Positions 1-8,730 of a DNA stretch of 64,000 nt are shown here, in pieces; the first letter of the stretch is position 1; each line of letters starts with the position of its first letter. The position numbers and the translations under genes were made by a program. The DNA lies in the NCBI RefSeq assembly GCF_013408445.1, contig NZ_JACBZL010000001.1, positions 1,364,001-1,428,000 on the forward strand. Direction: 5' to 3'. The DNA is from Corynebacterium tuberculostearicum. Its GTDB lineage: Bacteria > Actinomycetota > Actinomycetes > Mycobacteriales > Mycobacteriaceae. The notes below the pieces were generated by a model. That model saw only the letters and a program-made list of their open reading frames with translations, ran no database searches and had not been told where the DNA came from.

Positions 1-621
1 GACGGTCGTGTAAAAGATATAGCCGTCACCGGCCCAGGTGGCGCCGTAGAAGATGCCCTTGAGGTGGTCGTCGAGAAGCGCGCCGCTTTCCAAGTCCTTA
101 ATATAGAGCTCAAAACGCTCGTCGCCGGCGAAGTCCACGGAATAGGCCAGGTAGCGGCCGGAATCAGAGATGGAGGCAGCGCCGAGGGCAAAGAAGTCCT
201 TGCCCTCCGCCAGCGCGTTGGCGTCAAGGATAATCTCCTCGCCTTCCGGGGTGCCTTCCTCTGGGATAACCGGGGCAGTCCATGGGTCAGCCCCCTCCTC
301 TACCGGGAGCCGGCAAGAATAGCCGTAGCTCTTGCCCTCCTCGGTACGGCCGTAGTACCAGTAATCGCCGCGGCGAGAAGGCACGGACATATCGGTTTGC
401 TTGATGCGGGACTTAATCTCCTGGAAGATATTCTCCGTCATCTCATCCAAGTGCGCGGTCTTCGCCTTGGTGTAATCATTTTCTGCGTTGAGGTAATCCA
501 GGGTTTCCTGGGATTCCTTATCGCGCAGCCACTCGTAGTTATCCACGAACTCGCGTCCGTGGAAGGAACGGGTCACGGGGTGGACGGCGGCCACGGGGGC
601 GGAAAGATTCTCGTTGCTCAT
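1..621 (-). CDS. ptrB: Prolyl oligopeptidase / protease II family (S9A), 5' part only
   Basis: About 207 N-terminal residues are present, starting with MSNENLSAP at the ATG complementary to 619-621; the gene runs off the left edge, so the catalytic alpha/beta-hydrolase domain is not seen. The readable part has the S9A N-terminal features: a DNYEWLRD stretch, a YLNAEN stretch, and blade-like segments such as SDSGRYLAYSVDFAGDE, as in protease II (oligopeptidase B), which cleaves short peptides after basic residues. Prolyl oligopeptidase proper is the alternative. It lies downstream of purC on the same strand with about 40 bases between them, so the two may be co-transcribed. Family assignment is firm; the exact substrate class is inferred. 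Confidence 0.8.
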   Translation of the reverse strand, partial: MSNENLSAPVAAVHPVTRSFHGREFVDNYEWLRDKESQETLDYLNAENDYTKAKTAHLDEMTENIFQEIKSRIKQTDMSVPSRRGDYWYYGRTEEGKSYGYSCRLPVEEGADPWTAPVIPEEGTPEGEEIILDANALAEGKDFFALGAASISDSGRYLAYSVDFAGDERFELYIKDLESGALLDDHLKGIFYGATWAGDGYIFYTTV

Positions 622-660
622 GCCGCCCCACTGTACGCGTGGCGCCCCGTAGAGCGAGAG

Positions 661-1554
661 CTAGGCCTCGGGCGAGAGGAAGTCCGCAAAGCGCTCGCCG
701 GAAAGCCGCTCATAGGCCTCGATGTAGCGCAGGCGGGTGGCGGAAACGACGTCGCCGGGAAGCTGGGGCGGGGTGCCGTCGGCGGCTTGATCCCACCCGG
801 AGGCGTCGGAAGTCAGCCAATTGCGCACGTACTGCTTGTCGAAGGACGGCTGGACCTCGCCCTCCACGTAGGAATCGGCCGGCCAGTAGCGGGAGGAATC
901 TGGGGTAAGGACCTCATCGGCCAGCACGAGGGTGCCGTCTTGGTCTAGGCCGAACTCAAACTTGGTATCGGCGAGGATAATGCCCTTCTCCTCCGCGAGC
1001 GCGGCGGCCTCGGAGTAGATGCGGAGGGTGGCCGCGCGCAGCTCTTCGGCGCGCTCTGCGCCCAGCTTGTCCACCACGTAGTCGAAGGAGACGTTCTCAT
1101 CGTGCTCGCCCTGTTCTGCTTTGGTGGCCGGGGTGAAGATGGGCTCGGGCAGGCGGGAAGCCTCAACCAGGCCCTCCGGCAGCTCGATACCGCAGACGGT
1201 GCCGTTGGCTTTGTACTCCTTCAGGCCGGAACCGGTGAGGAAGCCGCGGGCCACGCACTCGAAGGGCAGCATATCCAGCTTCTTGACCACCATCGCGCGG
1301 CCGAGGCACTCGGCGGGGATGCGCTCATCATCGAGCGGGCCGGCCAGGTGGTTGGGGAAATCGATGGAGTCGAAGAAGAACTTCGAGGTTGCGGTCAGCA
1401 CGCAACCCTTGTCCGGGATGGCCGGTTCGAGGGCGTGGTCGTAGGCCGAGATGCGGTCCGAAACCACCATCAACAGGGTGTTCTCGTCTACATCGTAGAT
1501 ATCGCGGACCTTGCCGGAGGCAAGATGGGTATAAGAAGAAAGCTCAGGTCGCAT
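661..1554 (-). CDS. purC: Phosphoribosylaminoimidazole-succinocarboxamide synthase (SAICAR synthase)
   Basis: 297 residues. Ligates aspartate to CAIR in an ATP-dependent step of de novo purine synthesis (cytoplasm). The N-terminus [20 protein letters not shown] carries the family ASGKVRDIY motif, followed by [14 protein letters not shown] and PIPDKG-like elements and DTKFEFGLD near residue 200, all typical of PurC. I chose the ATG at 1554 because a TAGAAT -10 hexamer sits exactly 7 nt upstream and no Shine-Dalgarno is visible, which indicates a leaderless transcript. A longer reading frame continues upstream to 1635 but crosses into the insertion sequence at 1621 and is an artefact. Its usual neighbour purB is separated from it by the IS3-family element. 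Confidence 0.95.
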   Translation of the reverse strand: MRPELSSYTHLASGKVRDIYDVDENTLLMVVSDRISAYDHALEPAIPDKGCVLTATSKFFFDSIDFPNHLAGPLDDERIPAECLGRAMVVKKLDMLPFECVARGFLTGSGLKEYKANGTVCGIELPEGLVEASRLPEPIFTPATKAEQGEHDENVSFDYVVDKLGAERAEELRAATLRIYSEAAALAEEKGIILADTKFEFGLDQDGTLVLADEVLTPDSSRYWPADSYVEGEVQPSFDKQYVRNWLTSDASGWDQAADGTPPQLPGDVVSATRLRYIEAYERLSGERFADFLSPEA

Positions 1555-1561
1555 GACCTTC

Positions 1562-1567
1562 ATTCTA
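1562..1567 (-). promoter_or_regulatory. purC -10 element, leaderless
   Basis: TAGAAT on the minus strand, 7 nt before the purC ATG. It lies in the 66 bases retained between the purC start and the insertion sequence, so purC may keep its own -10 despite the insertion. Confidence 0.5.
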
Positions 1568-1589
1568 GCGCCCAGGGGTAGCGAGCACG

Positions 1590-1611
1590 TTTCGATCAAA
1601 TAAGCCCCGAA
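1590..1611. repeat. Left arm of a 22-bp perfect inverted repeat
   Basis: This 22-base arm is the exact reverse complement of 3066-3087 on the other side of the IS3-family element. Removing the element and one target copy would restore a palindrome with a 12-nt loop between purB and purC. Its role (terminator, operator or older repeat) is not known. Confidence 0.8.
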
Positions 1612-1682
1612 ATCCGCGTGTGAACTGCTCCCCATTAGTTGGACTGAGAAATCAGTTTCCGATTAGTGGGGAGTAGTTTTCA

Positions 1683-2165
1683 TTGAGAGCTCGAAGTTTG
1701 GTGAGTGAGCATCAGCGGGAGCAGTTGGTTGAACTATTTGAGCAAGGCGTGGGCTATCGTGCCGCTGCTACTGCTCTTGGTGTCTCCACATACGCCGCCC
1801 GTATGCTCTGTCGTCGGTTTAAGCTGCATGGCAGACTATGTCTTGTGGAAAAACCGACTAAGCAGCAGTATTCGTTCGAAATCAAGACCGAAGTTGTCCA
1901 ACGCCACCTTTCTGGTGAGACAGCGATGGATCTTGCGCGCGAGTTTGGCCTGTCATCAGAGCACTTGGTCGGCGGATGGTCGAGGAAATGGCGTAAAGGT
2001 GGCGATGAGGCACTAAAACCGAAGCCGAAGGGCAGGCCCAAGGGTTCGGGCACGCCGAAGCCGCTTTCGGAGGAAGCGAAGCTGCGTCGCCAGATCGCGC
2101 GGTTGGAAGCGGAAAACGCATATCTAAAAAAATTGCGGGACTTGAGGAATCAGGGACACGCCTGA
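1683..2165 (+). CDS. IS3-family transposase OrfA (helix-turn-helix subunit)
   Basis: 160 residues. Contains two helix-turn-helix-like stretches (YRAAATALGVSTYAARML near residue 25, and AMDLAREFGLSSEHLVGGW near residue 80) and a C-terminal leucine-zipper-like segment (LRRQIARLEAENAYLKKL) used in IS3 elements for dimerisation and DNA-end binding. The start is uncertain: TTG at 1683 or GTG at 1701. Near the 3' end an A7 tract (2126-2132) would let ribosomes slip -1 into the orfB frame and make the full OrfAB transposase. Confidence 0.88.
   Translation: MRARSLVSEHQREQLVELFEQGVGYRAAATALGVSTYAARMLCRRFKLHGRLCLVEKPTKQQYSFEIKTEVVQRHLSGETAMDLAREFGLSSEHLVGGWSRKWRKGGDEALKPKPKGRPKGSGTPKPLSEEAKLRRQIARLEAENAYLKKLRDLRNQGHA
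2126..2132 (+). promoter_or_regulatory. A7 slippery sequence for programmed -1 frameshift
   Basis: Seven A residues read as CTA AAA AAA in the orfA frame. The -1 frame is open from here through the whole of orfB (to 3025), the classical IS3-family arrangement for making the OrfAB fusion transposase. Confidence 0.7.
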
Positions 2166-2215
2166 AGGTCCAGGCGATTGTCATCCTCAAGTCACGGCAT
2201 CGTCTGCACTACCTT

Positions 2216-3025
2216 TTGGATGCGGCCGGCATGGCACGGTCGACATTCTTCTATCACCAGAAACGACTCAGCGATCCGGATAAGCACGCTGCGCTCAAAG
2301 ACGCGATCTGGGAAAGCTTCGAGCGCAACAAGCATCGCTATGGCTACCGACGAGTGCTACTTGACCTGCGCAACCAGGGGTGGGTGGTCAATCACAAGCT
2401 CGTCTACAAACTCATGCGCGAGATGGGGCTTCGAGCCAAGGTCCGCCAGCGCAGGCGATATGTTTCTTATAACGGGACGATCAGCCACATTGCCGACAAC
2501 ACACTTGACCGCAAGTTCACTCCAGATAAGCCAAATACCGTCTTTGTTAGCGACGTCACCGAGTTCAGGGTCGCAGGCCGCAAGGTCTACCTGTCACCGG
2601 TGATGGATCTGTTCGACCGTTCAATCGTTGCCCACACCGTGGCTACATCGCCGTCGACAGCGTTTACCGCCGATTCTTTAACTAAGACGATTAAAACGTG
2701 TGCGCCTGAGCCTGGGTGGATGATGCATACCGATCAAGGTTTCCAGTACAAGCATTCGTCCTGGCGCAACCTGATTCATGACAACGGTGGTGTTCAGTCA
2801 ATGTCGCGTAAAGCCAACTGTTACGACAACGCGGTCATGGAGAATTTCTTCGGGCACTTGAAAACCGAGATGTACCACGGAGAAGTCTTCGACACCGTCG
2901 CAGAGTTCAACCAGGCCATCGACGAGTACATCCAGTGGTACAACACCGAACGCATCCAACAACGACTCAAGGGTCTGACCCCGATGCAATATCGAAATCA
3001 GACCCTTGAAGCCCTAACCGCCTAG
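2216..3025 (+). CDS. IS3-family transposase OrfB (DDE integrase core)
   Basis: 269 residues counted from a TTG at 2216; the frame is open back to the A7 tract, so the natural product is probably the OrfAB frameshift fusion. It carries the HTH_21 region (HRYGYRRVLLDLRNQG) and the rve integrase core with D113 (VSDVTEF), D173 (HTDQGFQY) and E209 (NAVMENFFG), giving D-35-E spacing. The terminal WYNTERIQQRLKGLTP motif is intact. Known function: cut and join of the element ends. No disruption is seen. Confidence 0.92.
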   Translation: MDAAGMARSTFFYHQKRLSDPDKHAALKDAIWESFERNKHRYGYRRVLLDLRNQGWVVNHKLVYKLMREMGLRAKVRQRRRYVSYNGTISHIADNTLDRKFTPDKPNTVFVSDVTEFRVAGRKVYLSPVMDLFDRSIVAHTVATSPSTAFTADSLTKTIKTCAPEPGWMMHTDQGFQYKHSSWRNLIHDNGGVQSMSRKANCYDNAVMENFFGHLKTEMYHGEVFDTVAEFNQAIDEYIQWYNTERIQQRLKGLTPMQYRNQTLEALTA

Positions 3026-3065
3026 AATTAAACCAGTCCAACTTTCGGGGGCCAGTTCAGTGGAA

Positions 3066-3087
3066 TTCGGGGCTTATTTGATCGAAA
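3066..3087. repeat. Right arm of the 22-bp perfect inverted repeat
   Basis: Exact reverse complement of 1590-1611; the two arms now flank the IS element. The following bases up to 3172 contain GCGACAGG-type short repeats and a 7-bp hairpin but no gene. Confidence 0.8.
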
Positions 3088-3116
3088 TGCGAAAAGTGGG
3101 GCGAAATGCGACAGGG

Positions 3117-3139
3117 GCGCCCTGCGACAGGTAGGGCGC
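3117..3139 (-). terminator. Possible purB terminator hairpin
   Basis: GCGCCCT (3117-3123) pairs with AGGGCGC (3133-3139) around a 9-nt loop, 34 bases past the purB stop. There is no clear U-run, so this is weak. Confidence 0.3.
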
Positions 3140-3172
3140 ACCGCGATAGGAAGGCGCCCTGCGCGGCTCGTT

Positions 3173-4603
3173 TTAAAGGATCTCGCCCGGGGTATAGGCC
3201 GCGGCCTTGGGGTGCTCGCCTACCAGGGCGTTAATGCGGTTGAGCACCTGGCTGACCTGGGACTCGGCGGCGCCGATGAAGGCGTGCTTATCGGCCAGGG
3301 CGGCCTCGAGGTCGGACTCGTCCATGGGCAGGCGGTCATCGGCGGCGAGGCGTTGGACTAGGTCCTGCTCGCCGCCGTTTTCGCGCATATTGAGTGCGAC
3401 GGCCACGGCGTTTTCCTTGATGACCTCGTGGGCGGTCTCGCGGCCCACACCAGCGCGCACGGCCGCCATAAGGATGCGGGTGGTGGCCAGGAAGGGCAGG
3501 TAGCGCTCCAGTTCGCGGTCGATCATGGCCGGGAAGGCACCGAACTCGTCGAGGACGGTGAGGAAGGTTTCGAATTGGCCGTCGAGGGCAAAGAAGGCAT
3601 CGGGAAGCGCGACGCGCCGAACGACGGAGCAGAAAACATCGCCCTCGTTCCACTGCTGGCCAGCGAGGTCTGCGGCCATGGTGAGGTAGCCGCGGAGGAT
3701 GACCTGCAGGCCGCCGACGCGCTCGCAGGAGCGGGCGTTCATCTTATGCGGCATGGCGGAGGAGCCAACCTGGCCTTCCTTGAAGCCCTCGGTGACGGTC
3801 TCGTTGCCGGCCATCAAGCGGATGGTGGTGGCCAGCGAGGACGGGGCGGCGCCGAGCTCCACCAGGGCGGAGATGGCGTCGAAGTCGAGGGAGCGCGGGT
3901 AGACCTGGCCCACGGAGTTGAAGATGCGGTGGAAGCCCAGGTAATCCGCGATAGCGGTCTCCAGGGAGGCGAGCTTGTCCTCGGAACCGCCCATGAGATC
4001 CAGCATGTCCTGGGAGGTGCCCATCGGGCCCTTGATGCCGCGCAGCGGGTAGCGTGCCAAGAGATCTTCGACGCGTTCGATGGCCAGCAACATCTCGTCG
4101 CCGGCCGTTGCGAAGCGCTTGCCCAGGGTGGTGGCCTGCGCGGCCACGTTGTGGGAGCGGCCCGCCATGACCAGGGACTGGTACTCGGCGGCGTGGCGGC
4201 CGATGCGGGAGACCACTGCGATGGCCTTATCGCGGATGATCTCCAGCGAGGTGTGGATCTGCAGCTGCTCCACGTTCTCGGTGAGATCGCGGCTGGTCAT
4301 ACCCTTGTGAATGTGCTCGTAGCCGGCCAGCGCATTGAATTCTTCGATGCGGGCCTTCACATCGTGGCGGGTGACGCGCTCGCGCTCCGCGATGGACTCG
4401 AGGTTCACGTCCTCTACCACGGCCTCGTAGGCATCGATGGCCTTGGCGGGGATATCTACGCCCAGATCCTTCTGGGCGCGCATGACCGCAATCCAGAGCT
4501 TGCGCTCCAAGATGATTTTATGCTCCGGGCTCCAGATATTGGACAGCTCTGCGGAGGCATAGCGGGAGGACAGGACGTTGGAAATCTTCTTCTTTTCAGC
4601 CAC
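3173..4603 (-). CDS. purB: Adenylosuccinate lyase
   Basis: 476 residues starting at GTG 4603. Cleaves SAICAR to AICAR plus fumarate and adenylosuccinate to AMP plus fumarate, so it acts twice in purine synthesis. The fumarase/aspartase superfamily signature GSSAMPHKMN is present around residue 280, as are TSRDLTENVEQ near residue 103 (active-site region) and SHNVAAQATTLGKR. Length matches actinobacterial PurB. It lies 41 bases downstream of purD on the same strand, probably one transcript; purC, the usual next gene, is cut off by the IS element. Confidence 0.95.
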   Translation of the reverse strand: MAEKKKISNVLSSRYASAELSNIWSPEHKIILERKLWIAVMRAQKDLGVDIPAKAIDAYEAVVEDVNLESIAERERVTRHDVKARIEEFNALAGYEHIHKGMTSRDLTENVEQLQIHTSLEIIRDKAIAVVSRIGRHAAEYQSLVMAGRSHNVAAQATTLGKRFATAGDEMLLAIERVEDLLARYPLRGIKGPMGTSQDMLDLMGGSEDKLASLETAIADYLGFHRIFNSVGQVYPRSLDFDAISALVELGAAPSSLATTIRLMAGNETVTEGFKEGQVGSSAMPHKMNARSCERVGGLQVILRGYLTMAADLAGQQWNEGDVFCSVVRRVALPDAFFALDGQFETFLTVLDEFGAFPAMIDRELERYLPFLATTRILMAAVRAGVGRETAHEVIKENAVAVALNMRENGGEQDLVQRLAADDRLPMDESDLEAALADKHAFIGAAESQVSQVLNRINALVGEHPKAAAYTPGEIL

Positions 4604-4644
4604 GTGGCTATTATTCCATGCCTGCCCCGCCGCGGGGTGAAGGG

Positions 4645-5919
4645 TTAGAGAGAAATCTCACCGTCTTCTGCTCGCTTGCCGATGTCCCGGCGCACAAAGC
4701 CACCCGCAAACTCGATGTCGTCGACGGTGGCGTAGGCGTCTGCGCGGGCGTCGGCAAGCGTGGCACCCTTGCCCAGCACGCTGAGCACGCGGCCGCCCGC
4801 GGTGCGGTAGGCGCCGTCGGTATGCACGGTGCCGGCATGGAGGACGCGCTGCGGATCGTCCAAGGCGGCGCCGGAAATGGCATCGCCCTTGCGCGGGGAA
4901 GCCGGGTAGCCCTCGGCCGCCATGACGATGATGACGGCGAAGCCATCCTCCCATTCCAGCGGCGGGAGCTCGGAGAGGGTGCCGGTGGCCGTGGCGTGGA
5001 GGGCCTCAGCCAGCGGGGACTTGAGCAGGGAGAGCACTGCCTGGGTCTCCGGATCGCCGAAACGGCAGTTGAACTCGACGACGGCCGGGCCTTCTTCGCC
5101 CCAGGCCAGGCCAGCGTAGAGCAGACCGGAATAGGGAGTGCCGCGGCGCGCCATCTCCTTGGCCACAGGGGTGCAGACCTCGTCCACGATGCGCTGCACG
5201 CCGTCCTCCGGCAGCCACGGCAGCGGGGTGTAGGCGCCCATGCCACCGGTATTGGGGCCCTCGTCGTTGTCATAGGCGCGCTTGTGGTCCTGGGCTGGGA
5301 GCAGCGGGACAACGGTCTCGCCATCGACTAAGCAGAAGAGAGAGACTTCGGGGCCGTCGAGGAAGGATTCCAGCAGCACCGGGTTGCCGGCCGCGAGGAC
5401 GGCATCGACGTGGGCGCGGGCGGCGGTGCGGTCTGGGGTGACCACGACACCCTTGCCACCGGCCAGTCCGTCGTCTTTGACCACGAACTGCGGGCCGAAG
5501 CGGTCGAGCGCGGCCTCAATGTCTTCCTCGCCCGCACCTGGGCGCAGCTGCTCCGCGCGGGCGGTCTTGACGCCGGCGGACTCCATGACGTCCTTGGCAA
5601 AGGCCTTGGATCCCTCGATCTGGGCTGCCTCCTTGCTAGGTCCGAAGACAGCGATGCCGGCCGCGCGCAGGGCATCGGCCACGCCGGCGACGAGGGGAAC
5701 CTCAGGGCCGATGACAACGAGGTCCGCGGCGATGCTCTGGGCGAGCTCCACCATGCGATCAGCGTCATCTACCTGGGAGTAGTCCGGGTGGACGGTAGCG
5801 AGGGTGGACATGGCCGCGCTGCCCGGCGCGGCGTGGATTTCGGTGCTCTTGGGGTCGGCGGACAGGCCCTTGACAAGGGCGTGTTCACGGCCGCCCGAAC
5901 CAATTACGAGAATGCGCAT
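4645..5919 (-). CDS. purD: Phosphoribosylamine-glycine ligase (GAR synthetase)
   Basis: 424 residues. ATP-grasp enzyme joining glycine to phosphoribosylamine, the second step of purine synthesis. The N-terminal Rossmann-like start [36 protein letters not shown], the ATP-grasp [15 protein letters not shown] segment and [14 protein letters not shown] are all diagnostic. I chose ATG 5919 rather than the longer frame to 5952: a TATGAT -10 hexamer lies exactly 7 nt upstream, indicating a leaderless mRNA. The promoter is back to back with that of the divergent HIT gene, only 35 bases separating the two start codons. Confidence 0.95.
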   Translation of the reverse strand: MRILVIGSGGREHALVKGLSADPKSTEIHAAPGSAAMSTLATVHPDYSQVDDADRMVELAQSIAADLVVIGPEVPLVAGVADALRAAGIAVFGPSKEAAQIEGSKAFAKDVMESAGVKTARAEQLRPGAGEEDIEAALDRFGPQFVVKDDGLAGGKGVVVTPDRTAARAHVDAVLAAGNPVLLESFLDGPEVSLFCLVDGETVVPLLPAQDHKRAYDNDEGPNTGGMGAYTPLPWLPEDGVQRIVDEVCTPVAKEMARRGTPYSGLLYAGLAWGEEGPAVVEFNCRFGDPETQAVLSLLKSPLAEALHATATGTLSELPPLEWEDGFAVIIVMAAEGYPASPRKGDAISGAALDDPQRVLHAGTVHTDGAYRTAGGRVLSVLGKGATLADARADAYATVDDIEFAGGFVRRDIGKRAEDGEISL

Positions 5920-5926
5920 GCCCACC

Positions 5927-5932
5927 ATCATA
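5927..5932 (-). promoter_or_regulatory. purD -10 element, leaderless
   Basis: TATGAT on the minus strand with 7 nt to the purD ATG. It lies 9 bases from the divergent HIT-gene -10, so the two promoters overlap. Confidence 0.55.
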
Positions 5933-5941
5933 ACCAGCGGG

Positions 5942-5947
5942 TAGCCT
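5942..5947 (+). promoter_or_regulatory. HIT gene -10 element, leaderless
   Basis: TAGCCT followed by 7 nt and the ATG at 5955; no Shine-Dalgarno is visible. Confidence 0.45.
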
Positions 5948-5954
5948 GGCACAC

Positions 5955-6383
5955 ATGGCTTCTGTATTTACAAAGATCATTAATGGTGAACTACCCGCTC
6001 GCTTTGTCTACCGCGATGAGACCTGCGTGGCTTTCCTCTCCATCGAGCCGCTGCGTTACGGCCACACCCTGGTCGTGCCCATCGAGGAAGTAGATAAGTG
6101 GACCGACCTGGATCCACAGACCTGGGCCCACCTCAACGAGGTCGCCCTGGAAATCGGCGGCGCTATCAAGACCGCGTTTGATACCCCGCGCACCGGCTAC
6201 ATCATCGCCGGATTCGATGTCCCGCATACCCACATCCACCTCTTCCCCACCGAGAAGATGGAAGAGTATGACTTTGCCAAGGCCTTCGACGCCGATAACA
6301 CAGACGATGCCGCGATGGATGAGGCGGCCGCCCGCATCCGTCAGCACCTCGGCTGCAACGAGGACGGCGTTCGGGAGGACTAG
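5955..6383 (+). CDS. HIT-family nucleotide-binding hydrolase
   Basis: 142 residues. The histidine-triad motif HTHIHLFP lies near residue 96, preceded by the HIT-fold elements [36 protein letters not shown] and [11 protein letters not shown]. Such proteins hydrolyse phosphoramidates or dinucleotide polyphosphates (Hint/Fhit type); the actual substrate is not determinable here. It is divergent from purD and convergent with the sensor kinase gene, the two stop codons overlapping (6380-6383). Start is fixed by an in-register leaderless promoter. Confidence 0.9.
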   Translation: MASVFTKIINGELPARFVYRDETCVAFLSIEPLRYGHTLVVPIEEVDKWTDLDPQTWAHLNEVALEIGGAIKTAFDTPRTGYIIAGFDVPHTHIHLFPTEKMEEYDFAKAFDADNTDDAAMDEAAARIRQHLGCNEDGVRED

Positions 6384-7888
6384 GGCTCAGAGGGGGCGTC
6401 GGCAAGCGCGGGCAGGCGCACCGTAAAGGTGGTGCCGCGGCCGAGCTCGGAGTCGACGCTAATGCTGCCACCGTGCTGCTCCACTAGGGAGTGGACGATG
6501 GCCAAGCCCAGGCCGGAGCCGCCGGTATCGCGGGTGCGCGAGGTATCGGCGCGGTAAAAGCGCTCGAAGATATGCGCCGCATCTTCCTGGGACATGCCCT
6601 TGCCATCATCGCTGACATCGACCAGTACATCATTGGCCTCGCGGCGCAGGCGCAGCGTCACCGCGGCATCCTCGCCGCCGTGGCGGATGCCGTTGGTCAC
6701 CAGGTTGAGCAGCACCTGATGCAGGCGGCTGGCATCGCCATTGACCACCGGGATGGACTTGGCATCATTGGCCACCTTAATCTCGCGGCCGGGGAAGGCG
6801 GCACGCGCGGAAGAGCCCACGGACAGGGCCAGCTCCAGCAGGTCTACGGGGTGCAGGTCTAGGCGCGTCCCCTCGGCGCGGGTAAGAGCCAACAGGTCCT
6901 CCACCAGCAGGGACATGCGCTTGGACTCATCATCGATCTTAGAAAAGACCAGATCCACGTCTTTGGTGGCGCCCGAGCGATAGAGCTCGGTATAGCCGCG
7001 CAGGCTGGTCAGCGGCGTGCGCAGCTCATGCGAGGCATCGCCGACGAAGCGACGCATCTGTTCCTCTTTCTCCTGCGCGCGCACGACGGAGCGCTGCAGC
7101 TGCCCCAGCATGATATTGAGTGCGGCGGCCAACTGGCCCACCTCGGTGTGCAACGGCCACTTGGGAACTCGCTTGTCTAGGTCACCTGCCGCGATTTCTG
7201 ACGCCGTCTTTTCCACCACCCGCAGCGGCCGCAACGCCCTGCGGATAAACCAGAAACCCACGGCCGCAATGGCAGCCAGGGCGATGGCGGCAATGGTCAC
7301 TTGGACCATGGCTAGGCCGTGCAGGATTTCCTTCTCGTGGGTCATATCCTTGGCAATGACCGTGATGACGCCGTTGGAATCCGCGAAGGCGAGCGCGCGC
7401 CACTTGGTGTTGTTCTCGATGGACCCCACGGTGGTGGGGTAGCCGCCGAGCGGGATCTTCTCCGCATTCGGGGTAGTCGACGATGGTCCCGAGTAGCGGA
7501 TGGTGCCATCGGGCAGGTAGTTCAGCACCACGTATTCGGTAGGCGGGCGCTTGGTGTGATCGCCGATGAAAAAGTCATTGCTGATATCGCGCCCCCATGT
7601 GGTCGACGCGGAGCGCAGCTCATCATCGACGTTGTTGAAGAGCACGTTGCGCATGATGGAATTCACCGCAAAGGACGAGCCCGTAATGCCGAGCCCGGAG
7701 ACCACGACGAGGAGGATGACCAGCCACGTCCGCAGCGGCATGGCCTGTGGAATCTGGGAAAACATCCGCCGCTTGGGGGACTTTCCCTCCCCTTCGCCTT
7801 GCCCCAGGCCCTCATGCCACATGGACTGCGGGCGCGCCGCCGCCGGTGCAGGCGCCTGGTCCTGGGTCTCCTGTGAATCTTCCATCAC
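6380..7888 (-). CDS. phoS: Two-component sensor histidine kinase (PhoS-type)
   Basis: 502 residues with an acidic, proline-rich cytoplasmic N-tail (1-50), TM1 about 52-74, an extracytoplasmic sensor of about 115 residues, TM2 about 192-214, HAMP, HisKA with H287 in GDASHELRTPLTSL, and HATPase boxes (NLVTNGIRHGG, DDGKGM, GGSGLGLAIVHSLVEQHGG). It follows its response regulator gene by 9 bases. Position beside pqo and the pur genes matches what I recall of C. glutamicum phoRS, which responds to phosphate limitation; phosphate as signal is therefore inference from synteny. Either of two adjacent ATGs (7888, 7885) may start translation. Confidence 0.85.
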   Translation of the reverse strand: MMEDSQETQDQAPAPAAARPQSMWHEGLGQGEGEGKSPKRRMFSQIPQAMPLRTWLVILLVVVSGLGITGSSFAVNSIMRNVLFNNVDDELRSASTTWGRDISNDFFIGDHTKRPPTEYVVLNYLPDGTIRYSGPSSTTPNAEKIPLGGYPTTVGSIENNTKWRALAFADSNGVITVIAKDMTHEKEILHGLAMVQVTIAAIALAAIAAVGFWFIRRALRPLRVVEKTASEIAAGDLDKRVPKWPLHTEVGQLAAALNIMLGQLQRSVVRAQEKEEQMRRFVGDASHELRTPLTSLRGYTELYRSGATKDVDLVFSKIDDESKRMSLLVEDLLALTRAEGTRLDLHPVDLLELALSVGSSARAAFPGREIKVANDAKSIPVVNGDASRLHQVLLNLVTNGIRHGGEDAAVTLRLRREANDVLVDVSDDGKGMSQEDAAHIFERFYRADTSRTRDTGGSGLGLAIVHSLVEQHGGSISVDSELGRGTTFTVRLPALADAPSEP

Positions 7889-7897
7889 TTAAGCACT

Positions 7898-8602
7898 TTA
7901 GGAGCGCGGGGTGCGCAGCACATAACCCACGCCGCGCACAGTGTGGATCAGCTGCGTCTCGCCGGTATCGATCTTGCGGCGAAGGTAAGAGATATAGGAC
8001 TCGACCACGTTGCCATCGCCGCCGAAATCGTAGTGCCACACGTTGTCCAAAATCTTGGACTTAGACAGCACCACTTCCTTGTTTTGCATCAGGTAGCGCA
8101 GGAGGTTGAACTCGGTGGGCGAAAGCTCGATGAGCTCACCGGCCTTGGTGACCTCATGGGTGTCATCATTGAGCGTTAGATCCGCGTAGCTCATGGTGGC
8201 GTCGTTGGTGGATTCTTCCGCCGCGCCGCCGCGGCGCATAATGACGCGCAGGCGGGTGATAACTTCTTCCAGGCTAAATGGCTTGGTCACGTAATCATCC
8301 GCGCCGATGGTCAGTCCGTGGATGCGCTGGTCCACACCGTCCTTAGCGGTGAGGTAGAGCACCGGGCCGTCCAGGCCTTCTTGACGCAGCTTGCCCAGCA
8401 GCTCGAAGCCATCCATACCCGGCATCATGACGTCCAGGATGTAGGCATCTGGGTTTACTTCACGGGCAATGCGCAGCGCCTCGTTACCGGAATTGGCGCT
8501 GTAAACCTCGAAGTCCTGGAACTTCAGCGATATGGTAAGCAGCTCCACAATATTGGGTTCGTCATCGACGACAAGAACCTTGGCGAGTTTAGTGTCTTCC
8601 AT
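7898..8602 (-). CDS. phoR: OmpR/PhoB-family response regulator (PhoR-type)
   Basis: 234 residues. Receiver domain with acidic pair D13-D14, phosphoacceptor D57 (ILDVMMPGMDG), T85 and K107 (TKPFS); C-terminal winged helix ending IHTVRGVGYVLR. In corynebacterial naming PhoR is the regulator and PhoS the kinase, the reverse of mycobacterial use. A good Shine-Dalgarno (GAGGAGAAC) precedes the ATG at 8602. Co-transcribed with the kinase gene. Target genes are not identifiable here, though a PhoX-type phosphatase gene lies at 45.9 kb. Confidence 0.88.
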   Translation of the reverse strand: MEDTKLAKVLVVDDEPNIVELLTISLKFQDFEVYSANSGNEALRIAREVNPDAYILDVMMPGMDGFELLGKLRQEGLDGPVLYLTAKDGVDQRIHGLTIGADDYVTKPFSLEEVITRLRVIMRRGGAAEESTNDATMSYADLTLNDDTHEVTKAGELIELSPTEFNLLRYLMQNKEVVLSKSKILDNVWHYDFGGDGNVVESYISYLRRKIDTGETQLIHTVRGVGYVLRTPRS

Positions 8603-8730
8603 GTTCTCCTCAGACTCCCTTAAAGGTTGTGATTTTCTAACACGTCATCATGGCACGCTTGCTTTCCAGCCTACTGAAGAGTTTCTGCCTGAATCCTGTG
8701 AACGTGGATGCTCGGCCTGCTCGGCGCAAA

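Larger units (their letters stand above)
1621..3059 (+). mobile_element. IS3-family insertion sequence (IS150-like), 1439 bp, apparently intact
   Basis: Ends are imperfect terminal inverted repeats matching at 21 of 26 positions (left end begins TGAACTG, right end finishes CAGTTCA). The element is flanked by GTG at 1618-1620 and GTG at 3060-3062, a 3-bp target duplication of the size IS3 elements make. Inside are orfA, an A7 slippery run and orfB in the -1 frame with a complete DDE triad, so it could still be active. It sits inside a 22-bp palindrome between purB and purC and is oriented opposite to the pur genes. Ends were placed by eye and could shift by 2 bp. Confidence 0.9.

Noticed and set aside
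1555..1635. N-terminal extension of purC
   Set aside because: It runs into the IS element (from 1621) and passes the purC -10, so it is produced by the insertion junction.
1683..3025. OrfA and OrfB as a broken transposase pseudogene
   Set aside because: The frame change is at an A7 slippery tract and both frames are open, which is the normal IS3 organisation.
3428..4648. Long open frame (about 400 codons) on the plus strand opposite purB
   Set aside because: High-GC antisense shadow; composition is typical of the complement of a coding strand and purB is certain.
6380..6383. Overlap of HIT and phoS stops as a frameshift or fusion
   Set aside because: The two genes are convergent with intact ends; overlap of stop codons by 4 bases is normal.
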